Shown: positions 1 through 12,549, counted from the stretch's first letter. The stretch is 64,000 nucleotides of DNA from Micropterix aruncella (GCA_944548615.1 OX155980.1:41379865-41443864), one strand, 5' to 3'. Numbers and translations: made by a program. Notes: a model not told the origin generated them from the sequence alone.

Positions 1-125
1 TTTACATGTTTTTTTTAATCATTTTATCTTCTTCGAGTTTGTAGATTTTATTTTGTTATAAAACTCGCCGGTCAGGAATTATTTTGTAAAAACAATTTTT
101 AGCATCTATCATCCACAAATTACAC

Positions 126-389
126 GGCCCGGTGGCATAGTGTTTAGGTTGCCTGATCTTACACTGTAAGGACCCGGGTTCGATTCCCGGCTGGGTCACC
201 ATTTTCCGTTGGGATCAAATTAACGGAATCGCATTTTTAATTATGTCGATCGAATGCAATAACAAGACATACACTTACACACATGTTACACGCACACGTA
301 CATATAACACGTCATAGTAGGGTTGGTTGTAAGAGATTGTCATATGAAAATAAACCCGCCCATTGTGACATTTTCACAATAAAGAGTAT
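126..389 (+). repeat. tRNA-headed SINE, copy 1
   Basis: Positions 126-201 fold partly as a tRNA. A 7-bp acceptor stem (GGCCCGG with CTGGGTC, two G-T wobbles), a 3-bp D stem (GCA/TGC) and a 5-bp T stem around TTCGATT are all present, followed by a discriminator A and CCA. The anticodon region contains CTTACAC (TAC, valine-like) but the stem does not pair, so this is not a working tRNA. A body of about 190 bp follows and ends in an inverted repeat (ATTGTGA / TCACAAT) and AATAAAGAG. The body recurs at 3598-3771. A tRNA head (internal A/B boxes) plus unrelated body is the standard SINE layout. The exact 3' end is inferred from where the two copies stop matching. Confidence 0.65.
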
Positions 390-1010
390 GTGAGGTGGGC
401 CACCCTGCACTAGACTCCAATTGCTCGTGAGTGAAGGGTGGTTCTCATCAAGGGGTTTTCTCCGTATTGAAAGTCGGTGTTGCTGAAGTTGAAGTGATTT
501 ATTCAGAAGGTATGTGATCGGTTGCCAGTTTGTAACGCCTTGATTGATAAGTCGCAGAGTGTGTGTAGTGTGTGCTCGAAGTATACGGCGCCGTTGAGTA
601 GTCGCGGAGTGAGACTTGAAGATCGGTATCGCGGATAATGTAGTGACTGCTTGATGATGATGATGATAACGAGGTGTAAACGCGCTGTGTGCTCACTGGA
701 GGAGGATGATGATGTGTAATCGCGGTAGCTGTCCACTAGAGGATGATGAATGATCGATCGAATGTATGGCTTTATATATCGTGTGTATGATGCAATGTTC
801 AATGCGTGGGGGAAAACTAAGTGTGTCAAATTGGATCGATCAGAAGAAATGAAATTAGTCATCGGCTGAGTGTGCGTTAATTGTCGAAATTATATAGAAT
901 TCAATGCTAGTTGACGCGTGTTATATTAAGTGTGTTTGGAGTTTCGATTCTAGAGAATTTACTTCTTTTGTTGACTGATATGTGGGCGAAGTCCTCACAA
1001 GTATAACAAA
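390..1010 (-). other. possible solo-LTR-like segment
   Basis: Read on the minus strand, this segment starts near TGTTATACTTGTGAGGACTT. It has a TATA-like motif (complement of about 770-777) and an AATAAA (complement of 498-503) roughly 270 bp further on, the order expected of an LTR. It also holds GAT-rich microsatellite patches (650-750) and an (AAAC)n run at 1008-1020. No second LTR or pol fragment is adjacent, and the SINE abuts one side, so the boundary is uncertain. The ORFs at 499-862 fall inside this segment and look non-coding. Confidence 0.25.
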
Positions 1011-1020
1011 CAAACAAACA

Positions 1021-2690
1021 ATTTTGCATCGCGAGTCTAACATTTGATTATTTATTAGGGCTCCTGCTTTAACAGCATTTTACAAAATGGTTTCTACTCT
1101 ATCTTTCGTCAGCCATACCCCCTAATTTATCATTACTGACTAGAAAAAAAGTACAACATATTAGGTCTATATTCTTACATTTTATCTGTCTTGTTTCAAT
1201 CTTTCCTACAGCTGATACCGTAATGCGTCTAAATATTTACGAGATACCGATAATACCATAAACTGTTATTATTCAAAAAGTAGGTAAAAAATCGTTGAAT
1301 TTTTTTCATTACATTCTTATTAACAAAACTTGTTTGCAATATACCGAAAAACTTTTTTACACAATAGACCAATTTATGATCCTTTTTGTATTTAGAATCG
1401 TAGGAACAATTTAACGTATCCCGCAAGCTTTGTGGGATTAGGGGTTTTCTTTTCTTTTCGTTTTTCACTTGAATGTAAGGGATACGTTTTGATGCGTTCG
1501 GTCGATAATATAGCGGACGAATCACGTACGTTCGTGTAGGTAGGGCGGCTAAAGAAGTATTTTACATCAGATTTTTGTGATTCGTGGGCCAAATGATGTA
1601 GAAAATGTCCTAATTCGCTCCCGGCCTATTATACTTGTAGAAGCTTTGTATAGTGGGCGGCGAGGGGTGGAGTCACTCACTGGGAACGACAAGTTAACTT
1701 TACTAACGAGTAAAAGTAACAAACGTCATGCAGAGAATTTATTTTCCTTGCGAGAAAGGCGCACCGAGTTTCTTTAACTTTTAATGAAACATCGTATGAT
1801 TCCATCTCTCTTTAAAAGAATTCGTGCAGTGACTGCTGTAGATTCGAGAAACTATTGAAAAAAATGCTGAATTTCTTTATAATACATTGAATGTTTTCCA
1901 CTGAAATAAGTAGTTCTAATTCGCTTTTTAATTTTAGGTACTTGTTAACTTGTGATTTTAGGACCGATATCGTATGCAGATTATACGCTAGTACAGAAGT
2001 TCGAGTAAAACGTTTTAAATCAATGTTAGTTTAAAATTCTGTATGAATGATTGAATTAATGTAGCATACATATTTGCTGTAGAATGAATGCTGTAGGATA
2101 GATAGAAGAGATTATGTAGGTAGGATAGAGATTAATATCAAAATTAACAATCCATATATATAAAACTATGGCCTATGGCAAACTAAAAAATTCTTTCGTC
2201 AGGCAAATCTCGTTGTTGCCCAAAGATCATGATGACAAAAATTATACCAGACGAATTTGTCTTTCACGTGGACGACACTATAATACAATTAATTTTTCAA
2301 AGTTTTACATCTTAAATTTTCTACCCATCATTATTAAAATCCTATCGTAAATAACAAACGGATAATATAAATGACTTACAACAAAGTAAGAGGCATTATT
2401 CTCAGGATTCTTGAACGCTTTTGTTGCCATTCTGGCATTAAAAAATAAAGGAAAGCCATAACTCTTTTATGGCATAATTGTTATAACTCCTTTATTGTTT
2501 TAAATTTTCAGATTATAACAATTTTAATTGAAACCCGCTGTTGTTGTTGAAAAACATGTCGAAAAGTATCGTAATCGAGAGTTGTAGGCAATATCCTGAG
2601 AATTCTGACATTTATTTATTTTTCCAGCAGCAGTAATAATGGATTTATGATTTTCTTCAATTTGGAAAAAACCATTTTTAAAATGGCGGA
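1021..2690. other. AT-rich stretch, no gene seen
   Basis: Short ORFs here (for example at 1229-1525 on the minus strand) are low-complexity Lys/Asn/Tyr-rich peptides without any recognised domain. No repeat shared with the rest of the window was noticed. Confidence 0.5.
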
Positions 2691-2706
2691 TATTTTTTAT
2701 CAAGTG

Positions 2707-2773
2707 TGAGTATTTGTGCGTGCGTACGTGCGTGCGTACGTGCATGCGTGCGTGCGTGCGTGCGTGCGTGCGT
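2707..2773. repeat. (GTGC)n-type microsatellite
   Basis: A run of GTGC units with interspersed GTAC/GCAT variants, about 65 bp, in otherwise AT-rich DNA. Confidence 0.9.
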
Positions 2774-3597
2774 ACTGACTGTAACCCTCTGTAACATTTT
2801 ATATTTGACGGTCATCATTAAGATATTAAAACTATGTTTTAAGTTATTTATGTAAAATGTAAGTATTATTTAAATAATTATTTTTCGGTCGCATTATTAC
2901 TTTTTAATTTAACTCATTGGCTTCGCCATAACTTAAAACAAAATTTTAGTTATATTTTTGTTAGTTATGTTAGATATTTTTATAATTGTGTTATTTTTTA
3001 AAATACTATTCCCATGATTTTTAAAATCTGAGGAACATAATTGTTAATTTATTAGGAATTTTAGATTTCATTAACATTCTAATTTTAGTTTCAAATAATT
3101 CAAAATCAATTACAATAAGGTTGATTACAATATCTGCCTGAATACAAGCGATGCTTAGTAGGGCCACATCGGCCAATGCCAGTCATTAGTATCCATAGAT
3201 GATTTTAGTTTTTCATGTGGTTTATATATAATTTTGTAGTAATGATTTTAGCGCTATACCGTCATAAATTACATCAAAGAAATAAATTGTGACTATGGCG
3301 ACTGGAATCAAGCTCATAATTTCCAACATTTCGCTGGCATTAATTAAGCATTGGAATGTACAGGCTAGTGTCACTATCTCGAAGTGTCAACTCTTGATTT
3401 ATTACATGGTTCTGAGTGCCTATTTTTTGCGCAACAAATACACAGTGGCAATGGAATGCATTTTCTCATAGTATAATTCTATAAATCAACCTAAAATGGT
3501 AGCACGATTGATATACACTCGCGAAGTCCTGTTCACCGGCTAGAAACCGAAATTTCCGTATATCATAGATACACTCGCTAAGTCCTGTTCGCCGCAT

Positions 3598-3771
3598 TGC
3601 ATTGCAACGGAATTGCATTTCGATTCTGTCGAATGCAATAACAATACACACACTTGCGCACTTGGTACAAGCACATATCATCTTACATATACAAACCATA
3701 GTAGGGTTGGTTGTAGCAAATCGTCTTATGAAAATAAACCCTCCCATTGTGAAATTTCACAATGAAGAGTA
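3598..3771 (+). repeat. SINE body, copy 2 (head missing)
   Basis: Matches 215-389 in order: AACGGAATTGCAT, GAATGCAATAACAATACA, TAGTAGGGTTGGTTGTA, GAAAATAAACC, and the terminal inverted repeat. In this copy that repeat is a perfect 20-bp palindrome (CATTGTGAAATTTCACAATG). The tRNA-like head is absent. Just upstream (3525-3597) two short direct repeats of CGC(G/T)AAGTCCTGTTC occur. Confidence 0.7.
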
Positions 3772-3774
3772 GAA

Positions 3775-5920
3775 ACAAATAAACATAATAAAATATTTTA
3801 CCCCTATTTAAAACTACTGCAACAAGTAAAATAGTCGATGTCTCATAATTTGACTCCAAATTTTCTTGTACTAATATTATATCAAAACCTGAGATGATGC
3901 GCATGGATAACAACTAAGAGATAATAATTTCTAGTACCCTCTTTCTACTTCGTCAAATATGAAAACTTATCGGTGCTAAGGTCAAAATATCTCTTTATTT
4001 CGCTTACTTTGAATCTCTTCTCCGTTGCGGAATTCTGAGCATAGTGCCCAGTCAATTTAAGGCAACTTAGTTTTTTGCTTCAAAACAGGCCATTAGTATT
4101 TGAATTAATGTGGGCCATATGGAATCATCGCGCGGTCACTTCAGAATGTTTAATATCCTCGCCCTGCTAAATCTATATGAGTTCGAATTTATTACGCTAC
4201 TCATTCATAAATCATTCATAATCATTTCACTCGAAGAAGAGATAATCTGGCTCTTTCTCGTCTATATCTGTAACTATTTGAAAGGGATCCCAACTACGTT
4301 GGAATGGTATCTATAATGAACTACCGGGTAACGTCAAAAAACACTACGGAAAATGGGAAATATCCCAGTTTAAGCACAAGTGGAAAGGTATAACGACTTA
4401 TATTAATCACATGATAATTCTATTGACTATTTTATATCGATATAACGACATTCCACTACTTGATGTTAACAAAATTTACGTTTATGGACTTGATCTAACA
4501 CTTCATTATATTTTTTTTTCGAATTTTACAATCGTTTAATTAATCAATAGATTAATTATATGCTTACAATGAAGTTTTTACTTTGATTATTTTAATTACA
4601 TTATAATAGTATTTTACCTGCCATAGTCACAATATTTATCGATAATTACATAGGAATCAGTTACGATAGTGGTTACAATAATAATTTTCTTATGATGAAA
4701 TAGAAATAATTAATGTATTTTTTAAATTTCTATCTTAATCTTTAGTTTTGTGACTGCAAATTCTAATAAATAATTTAATGAATATTATTTAGGTAACACT
4801 CAATTTAAATTATATTGGTAAAAGTAATAGAAACAGAAATATTAAAATGTAAAAACAAGAATTGGGTATGTCGGTACTTTGGTCAGTAATTATCATGTAT
4901 TGGTGTAATCATATGAAACAATAATTTAACATAACACTGGTAAATAATGTCTACACAAATAAGTATTTAGTTGCTTAAGACAAAAAAATATTGATTCAAT
5001 GGTAAGGACCGACTGATCCCAAGTACGTTATGCATAAGATGCAACGCTCCCTCTTTAGTTTGCACATTTGTACCGCGTATGCAACGTATAATGGCATCAG
5101 AATGTATATATACAATCGCTGTACAAGATGTTTCTGATTTTGGGAGGAGTTAGATAACGATTAACTCTTTTTTTATTTTTTAATAAATGTCTGAGCCACA
5201 AAATCAAAAAAGAAAGTTAAGAAAAGAAGATATGTAATCCATGAGATAAATAGACTAAGAGAACGGTATGGAGAAAACCATACATTAATGCGGATATTGC
5301 AATATAATGAAAAATTATTCGTTATGTAATTCCGAAAGTCTTTTCTCTGCACATGCACTAACGTTCTATGTGTCTGACGCGTTGCGAATTTAATAATGGA
5401 ATAGAATAATGGAAACACACTGGTTTTACTAGTGGGACAGCGTACTGTCATCCTCTTAATCTTCCCAAGCCGATCTGAAGATCGTATATCAACGTTGTGT
5501 GGGGATCGTGTGACAGCGTTGCGTACGATAAGTAAATTTTGAAGTCATCTGTTTTCAAGCAAATATAAGGGTCCAAATGTCATAATAAGTTGCACACGTG
5601 CTCTCAGTTGCGTATGTGGGCTCAGTCTGTTCTTACCTTTATCGGTTGTTCTCAATTAGGAGTGCAAGCCTTCATGGAGTGGATTATGCCTGTCGACATA
5701 CAGACTACATCCCATCGCAATACACTCAAGTACTAGTACTTAACCTATTGTCAATCCAAACCCTTTGTGAGATGATTCCCACATAAAGCAAATAGCGGTT
5801 CCGTATATCGGCGGCGAGGCACGCGGCTAATGTGGTGGAATGCACCATACTGCGAAGGCACGGATTCATCGAGATCGTGGAATCGATTATAAATTATCGA
5901 CCATTCGATCGTACGTGTCT
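3775..5920. other. AT-rich stretch, no gene seen
   Basis: Only short ORFs without recognisable domains are present. No splice-bounded coding block or shared repeat was seen. Confidence 0.45.
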
Positions 5921-5929
5921 GTGCCGTAA

Positions 5930-6145
5930 CCTGCAAACCCTGTCACCTTTCAAACCCTACGCGTTCTGCTGGATCGTCTTGAATTTAAATTTAATTAAAT
6001 TCGGATTCTCATCCGTGAATTTTAGACCAAGTTAAGTAGAAAATAAAAAAAACCGCAACAATAAAAATAGCGAGGCCTCTGAAATGGTGTTTGATCTTAC
6101 TATAGAGGAAAAAGAAGAACGCTTGATTTTTCTGTTGTAGGTAGA
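5930..6145 (+). repeat. dispersed repeat G, copy 1
   Basis: The order CTACGCG, GAATTTAAATTTAATT, AATTCGGATTCTCATCC, CAACAATAAAA, GAAGAACGCTTGATTTT is repeated at 15545-15769. Its distal part is also repeated at 11030-11115. It is non-coding and the family is not recognised. Confidence 0.6.
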
Positions 6146-6149
6146 CCCA

Positions 6150-7010
6150 CACTAAAGAATTATTTATTGTGAATAAAATCACCTAGAGTGGACAAATACC
6201 ACTCGGTTCGGATTATTAGAAAATGGAATATAATTGCGCACCAATACCAACTCTTTAATTCCAACAATCTTTAAAATATGTTTTTAGAGATTTAGGTATT
6301 TTATTAGATCTAGGTATTTTATGATAAATTATAGTATGTCGATTATATCAACACTATTACGGAAAAGGCTTTTGGAAGGACTTCTGCAATGTACAGGAAT
6401 GTCTGTGATTTTACTGGGTAGCAAATACACGTCGCAGCGCGCTCGGGCCAGTTGGGACCAGTGGAGTGGGGAGTCAACTTACACTGAGAAAAATATAACG
6501 ATGTAATACACGGAAATACTCAGGTTTCAACGAGAATTACGTATATATTTCGGACTGTGGTCCATACTTATGAATTAACCTGATGCGTGACAGTGTTAGC
6601 GTGACGGTAGTTACCGTGTCGTAATGTTAAAACATAATGTTATTTCATTACGTCGCGACCTTGGTATCTCGCTTTTAACATGACAGCATGTAGTAGTATA
6701 CGTACGGTTATAGCCAACACATAAATCATGTTGAAACCACAGTAACTGCTAAAAAATACTTTTATTTTCGTATTAACTATAAGGAACATGTTGATACATC
6801 TAATAAAGTAATGTAGTTTCAACAAAATTACGATTGAAACATTGTTATTCTGTTTAAAACCGTAATAACAAAATGGTAAAGTAAGAATAATTCCATTATT
6901 TTCTCCGTGTACGCACGCGCGGTCGCTAAGTCTCCCCTGACCATCCGGAGAGTAAAAACAGGCATTTTCGTGAAATTCATTTTTGTCTCCCGTGCAAGCC
7001 GCGATCCTGT
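6150..7010. other. no gene seen
   Basis: AT-rich sequence with a GC-richer patch at 6430-6480. No coding signature or internal repeat was recognised up to the mariner start. Confidence 0.4.
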
Positions 7011-7015
7011 GCTAG

Positions 7016-7671
7016 ATGGAGCAAAGGATTGCCATCAAGTTGTGTGCGAAACTTGTCTAGTCCGCAATAGTCCGCATTTTCATGATAAATGCTTCCTTTG
7101 GTGATAAAACGGCCTTGTTTTTTGAAACGCCAAGTCTACCGGCATAAGGCACTTTTCGAAGGCCGTGAAGAGGTCAGCGATGAAGCCCGCGCTGAAAGAC
7201 GAAATTTTGACTCGCGTGACTGAACTCTTGAATTCAGTCCGTCGTATGAGTGTTCGTTTAAAGGCACAGACATTAAACATTCTAAAAGTGCCGTTCACAA
7301 GATTGTGACGAATCTGCAGAAGAGAACTTCACCATGACAACGCGCCGGCGCACACCGCCTTCCTTGGGACCCTTTTTCTGTCCGATTCAAAGGTTCCAAC
7401 GGTTCCCCAGCCATCCTACAGTCCTGACGTGCCCACCTCCAAACATGGGGGGGGGGGGGGCAAAGTTCTTCCTGTTCCCGCGCTTTAAAACTCCCGTGAA
7501 AGGATTTCATTTCGGGACAGTTGATAAAGTCAAATAAACTTGCACCAACTCCTTAAAGGAAATTCCGGAAAATGCCTATCGTGACGACTTCGACACCAGA
7601 AAATCTCGCTGAAAGCTTTGTCGCGATGCAGGAGGAGCCTATTCTGAAATCTTTTAATGTGTTATACTGAT
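7016..7671 (+). pseudogene. mariner-like transposase, decayed and internally deleted
   Basis: The ATG at 7016 opens an N-terminal stretch MEQRIAIKLCAKLV typical of mariner transposases. Fragments of the helix-turn-helix region follow in broken frames (for example a VHKIV segment near 7290). Around 7325-7350 the frame jumps to a DNAPAH-like block, which holds the second catalytic Asp, so most of the catalytic centre between them is missing. Beyond it come a SYSPDV-like block (third Asp region), FFLFPRFKTPVKGFHFG (about 7465-7515) and an IPENAYRDDFD tail. Stops and frameshifts are numerous, so no protein can be made. A 13-G run interrupts the block near 7447. Terminal inverted repeats were not identified, so element ends are unknown. 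Tc1/mariner membership is clear; the subfamily is not. Confidence 0.75.
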
Positions 7672-7899
7672 CGGATCAATAAATGTTTTTTTAATCGCTG
7701 TTACTGTAAATACTTTTAGGATATATCCTGTATATATACTATTAAAACGCATTTTTACGCTTATTACTTTAAAAAATACCCGGTAACTGTCTAAACAACA
7801 CTACGATTGACTGTAAGATATGATTGACGTATTGCGATAGATCACTGTGCAAAACTGTAATTTTATTCAAAAATTAGTTTTTTCATTTTGTTAATTCGC

Positions 7900-7909
7900 T
7901 ATATATATA

Positions 7910-7989
<80 letters not shown>

Positions 7990-8095
7990 TATATATACAC
8001 TATATATACACACTATATATATACTATATATATACACACTATATATACACTATATATACACTATATATATACACTATATACCTACACTAAGTACA
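7900..8095. repeat. (TA)n microsatellite with TATATACAC variants
   Basis: A pure TA run from about 7909 to 7982, then degenerate TATATACACTA units to about 8090. The Tyr-Ile ORF across it is an artefact of the repeat. Confidence 0.95.
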
Positions 8096-8098
8096 TAC

Positions 8099-8152
8099 AT
8101 AACGTTATATTTCTTTTAAACGTTTGAACTGATAAAAGAAATATAACGTTAT
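8099..8152. repeat. perfect 20-bp inverted repeat (hairpin)
   Basis: The arm at 8099-8118 (ATAACGTTATATTTCTTTTA) is the exact reverse complement of 8133-8152, with a 14-nt loop. AGAAATATAACGTTA then recurs once more at about 8162-8176. It directly follows the TA microsatellite. It may be a foldback/MITE end; no function can be assigned. Confidence 0.8.
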
Positions 8153-8199
8153 GTTTCTACTAAGAAATATAACGTTACGCTTCTACTAAGCGATAAAAA

Positions 8200-9925
8200 T
8201 AAATAATATAGTGAAAATTTTCGGTGGTAGACCATAGTGGAAATTTTCGGTGGTTCTCGTCAGATCACCAAAGTTACGACCCATAGAAGACAATTGATTT
8301 TTTTCATCTTTATCCTTCCTGTGGCTATGAACAGAGGGTGTTTCGCTCGCACGCTAGAAAAGCTAAAATGAATGTTTTATTATTTTCACTGAATGTTCGA
8401 ATTATATAAAATCAATTTTTTAATAAATATTAGTATAACAAATAGCTACCGTTTACATAGTTTTTGTATGGAATGCTATTTGCGAGTAGCATCTAGACCC
8501 AAAAAAATAAATACAGATTATAGTTTTTATTTATTTTCGTACTAAAGAAAATTATCGAAAAGCTGACACGGTATGTAACTCGGCCAGGATTCGTAGATTC
8601 AAACTCAGATTTTTAATTATCGCAATAATAAGCCGTTACGGAATGATATTGACTCTGTAAAATCGATGGCTTACAGTGGTAGTCGCCTGTAGTAATTACT
8701 TAGATGGGTAACCGGCAGTGTACTGCCACGTGATTTTATAAACGGCGCCGCCTGATGGATACTTGTCCTTAGACAATAAGATGGGCCGTTACCGCAAAGG
8801 TATATAATATAAAAGGGTATAATTCTTTTAGATGTTTCCAAATGTGGGTTATAGACGAATTCAAAGCTGATTGTTTAAAAAAAGATATTCTGGGATCATT
8901 GGAGACCGTGTCGTGTTGAAGCGAATTACTGACGTGAACGAGTGATACGTACTTATCGCTTTTACATTTTAATTAATCGTTTACAACAATAATACACTCA
9001 TTGAAGTTCACGCGATATGGCGTGTTGCGGCTCATCACCAAACGGCCGTTCACGAGTTAGCGCGTGGTCGTCGCTATCGAGTTTCTATGGTGGATAAATA
9101 ACTTTAGCCACCACACGTCAAATTTTCAGTTTGGCAATGTACGTGTTAAAGCTTCGGTAATTTGCTAATTCATGCTCGCCTCTACCGCTAACTATAAAAA
9201 CCATATTTCTGCGAATTGTTATTTTACTTTCGCAAATCCGAAATACCGTACCGTAGTGTACTATATACGAATGCGTTGACACACACTGTATTTCTACTTT
9301 CGATTTAGAATGTTTTTAAAGTGTCTGTTATAATAATAGTCATAATCATTATTGTAAGCCGGTAAAACATTTATTTAACGCCTAATAATACCTAAATTAA
9401 TATTAATACTGAATATCTTTAAACGGGCATTTTGATTGGAATAACACAAAAGTAGTGTTATAATCAGAAATATAATTTTCTCTTCTTATCCAAGGCCTTT
9501 CAATGCAGAGTATGTATTAGTCATTAAAATCATTTTTTGCGTTTCTTTTTTATGCCTTCGCACCTGATAAGACACTCTAATATTGATTCGATCGGGCGAC
9601 CAAAGCTACCTGTCGCAGCTTTTCACCTCGCGCCCCGCTCGACACCGCTCATAACGCACTGGCGTCCACGGCTCCGGAGCCAGAAAAAAGAGGGAGCCAG
9701 ATTAAAATATTTTATTTCTAACCACAAATTATAGGATATATAGATGTAAATTATGGATATGTATACAGATATACAGACTATAATATGTTATATTTTATTA
9801 TGTTATACTATATTATATATAAATATGCTACATTATTTTATATGTTATAAAATATGATATTATATTATATTGTAATATGTTATATTATATTATTTATATT
9901 ATGCTAAATTATATTACGTATTGTT
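8200..9925. other. no gene seen
   Basis: AT-rich sequence with a GC-richer patch at 9600-9690 and TATT/TATA-rich simple sequence at 9760-9920. The short ORF at 9537 crosses the GC patch and has no recognisable domain. Confidence 0.45.
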
Positions 9926-9929
9926 TTTT

Positions 9930-10510
9930 AAGCTATTGCATAGCTTTTATCGCGGGCCTAGGCCAGCGCAGCGACCGAATGAAGAAATTTCTAAACGAAA
10001 ATTAATGAATTTAAACTGATAATTACGTCTAAACGAGTACTGCTTACGATTCGAAAAAAATATATGTTAAACAAGCACATTTTCCTAATATTCTTAGCTT
10101 TGAATATTTTAGATTTTGTTTATATTACATATTGTAATTAATTTGTGAAATTAGGTCTAACCGAACACAAAAACGACTACTACGCAAATACTATCTGGCG
10201 TATTATTATGAAACCTGCACCATTTTAAAGATAATTTAATTATCTATCTTTTTATCTACGATTTTTTTCGAATAATCCAGTTTTTTTGCATTATCAAAAA
10301 AAAAATCGTGCGCGGCGCTCTATCGGAAGAAGTTTAAATTATTCCGAATCATTTGCTACCAAATGATTAGGAATAATTTCAACGTTTTCCGATAGATCGC
10401 AGTTATCTGATATCAGAAAAAATAAAATAAATAAAATAAATAAATAATTATAATTGCATAACTTGTTAAAAATGCTATGCAATAGCTTTACCGCGGCAGT
10501 CCCTGAGTGC
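9930..10510. repeat. repeat pair flanking a foldback: GCTATTGCATAGC / GCTATGCAATAGC
   Basis: A 25-30 bp motif (GCTATTGCATAGCTTTT then CGCGG) at about 9935-9965 recurs as GCTATGCAATAGCTTTACC at about 10470-10495. The enclosed segment contains the strong foldback at 10320-10395. This may be one mobile element about 570 bp long; the family is not recognised. Confidence 0.4.
10320..10395. repeat. 36-bp imperfect hairpin
   Basis: The arms 10320-10355 and 10360-10395 are reverse complements with 4 mismatches in 36 and a 4-nt loop. Both start with CTATCGGAA when read inward. The shape resembles a foldback transposon core or a microRNA-like precursor; no transcription evidence can be seen. Confidence 0.75.
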
Positions 10511-11029
10511 CACATGTATTTTTATTTTAAGACGGAAGAAGGACAGCAGGCAAGGCGTACAGGCTCAGCAAATAATACCACAGAACTATGTATCCATCAC
10601 CCCAACACAGGCGTATACCTAGTGGGGTGATGTAATCCTAACAAGTTAATGCCCTTTCGCGATTTTCTTGATATGGATTCTTTTTAAATGTGTTAAAAAA
10701 ATGAACGCAATCTTTTTTATGTAACTATAAAGAAACAGAATAAATAAAAAAAAAATAAAAAAAAAAGATTAGGCGGCCACAGTTGCCGCTCAGTGTCAGC
10801 GGCATACAAATGGCTGCTGAGCCGGCTCCGCGTGTGCGCGCACTTTTTGGACGCTTGTCGATGTGCGCGTGCTGCCGGCTCCTGGAGCCAGTGGAGCCTG
10901 GCCGCCCAGTGCTCGCACCTCCATACATTCTCTAGTAAAGTTTTGGCTCTGCAGGCATGGCTCCGGATTGCGTTATGCGCCGCAGTGCGTTTTAAACGCC
11001 TAAGTTCAAGAAGGGCTTTTTTTATCGTA

Positions 11030-11115
11030 CAGCGCGGGTCGACCTACAGCGCGACCACTGAAACGGTATTTGATCCTATTGTAGAGGTGAAAGAAGATCG
11101 CTTGATTATCTGTTA
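11030..11115 (+). repeat. dispersed repeat G, distal fragment
   Basis: CTGAAACGGTATTTGATCCTA, TAGAGG and GAAGATCGCTTGATTATCTG match the distal part of 5930-6145. The block 10780-11020 just upstream is unusually GC-rich (CpG-rich) but has no recognisable coding content. Confidence 0.5.
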
Positions 11116-11119
11116 ATCC

Positions 11120-12160
11120 CATAGCCAAAATCGTTTATAGTGATGGTTCGTTTTGACATTGTCCTTTTAAGTAATTGTTTTAGTCACTCCACTTCACATT
11201 ATTGATTTACAAAAAAATCATTTTTTCGCATATATTTTAATAACAGAAAACCTACAGCTATTTCAAAACATATGATACAAAATTATGAAATTTGAAGGAC
11301 AAAGCTAACCTCATTTTTAAGTTTATATTTGTTTACTTTGAAAGTAATGTGAACTCGCATTTTTTTCAAGATAAAGACGGATATATACATATTGACCCCC
11401 CCCTCCCATTGTATATCGACTACAGGAATAATAATATTACCTAAAACTAAGACTCTGGTTTTATTTTTCAGCTTTTTCCAGGGCCGAAACTCAATAGAAT
11501 CCGCCGGTAAAAAATATATAATGTACAATTATTATCTATTCTCGTTCAGCACGTGTGGGTAATGTATTTTTAAATTCAAATATATTGTTTTTTCATTTCA
11601 TTGCATTTCACTGTGTCATCTGCCTGATGATAGAAAAAGGTCACAGTCGATTATCTCGACTAGATTAAAAGCTATCGCCATGAAATTTGGTATAGTATAT
11701 AACATACTTTCAAACAGCTACATCAATAAATAGTTTTTTTATCTGGTTATTAAAGGGGTCGATTTTGGGCTAAGAAAAATTCTTTAAACCAATTCGGTGA
11801 TTTTTAGTTTTCGTACCTCTGTCTAACAAATATCATTAATACGTACGCAAAAATGTATGCCATTTCTTTTTCCTCCGAAAGTTTTGTTTTTTTTTAATAG
11901 ATAAATTTGGCAGGGGGGGGGGGGGGGAGGCGATGGGACGAGATCTGTACAGTGAAATTAAAAAAAGAACCTAATCTTTTGATATAAATTGTGACATTTT
12001 CTACAGTTTTTTTTCGAATTAAATTTCTTCTCGAGCTCTTAGAAGAGTGTATAAACTCACATGAAATTATTATAATTTATCTTATAGAAACATATCGATA
12101 TCAACGAACTGCTAGACCACTTTCCTAGTTAATTTGTGTAAAAATTTTCATAGTTTGAAC
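11120..12160. other. no gene seen; 15-G run and a short H-like patch
   Basis: AGACGGATATATAC and a CCCC run at about 11373-11405 match 15806-15840 inside repeat H. A 15-nt poly-G run is at 11913-11927. No coding block was recognised. Confidence 0.4.
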
Positions 12161-12169
12161 CACTTTTGA

Positions 12170-12545
12170 ATGGTGGGAACCCTCGGCGAGTAAAACTCGC
12201 ACCTTGCCGGTTATTTTCCTTGACATATCCTCTTCGTCAATGGCGCAGGTCAAGTGCCGCATAGCCTTTGCAAGGAAATATACTGGTGATTATCCGGCAT
12301 CTCGATCGGCCTGCAGCAAGAAAAGGAGGGCCAGGTCGCGACACCAACCGCCCTTCTTGGTCCATTAAATTTAATAATAAGCCGCAGAGCGCTTCCACGC
12401 TCGCGAACAATGTGTACCATAAAGTTGTACCATCACGATGTAATTGATTGCCTCCCGTGACGGTCCCTCGTGGTAGCGACCTGCCACCACCCCGCGCCTG
12501 ATTGGTCGCTCGCTATATACCCGTACCAATAGTCTAAGAGATGAT
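12170..12545. other. GC-richer unique block, unrecognised
   Basis: A compositionally distinct segment between AT-rich flanks. It ends in ATTGGTCGCTCGCTATATACC, which looks promoter-like (CCAAT plus TATA) but has no coding block attached. No match elsewhere in the window was noticed. Confidence 0.25.
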
Positions 12546-12549
12546 GAAG

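Noticed and set aside
126..201. Functional tRNA-Val gene
   Set aside because: The anticodon stem does not pair, CCA is present in the genomic DNA, and the sequence continues into a repeated SINE body.
12500..12530. CCAAT/TATA-like promoter
   Set aside because: Motifs are plausible, but no transcript or coding block follows, and such motifs are frequent in AT-rich DNA.
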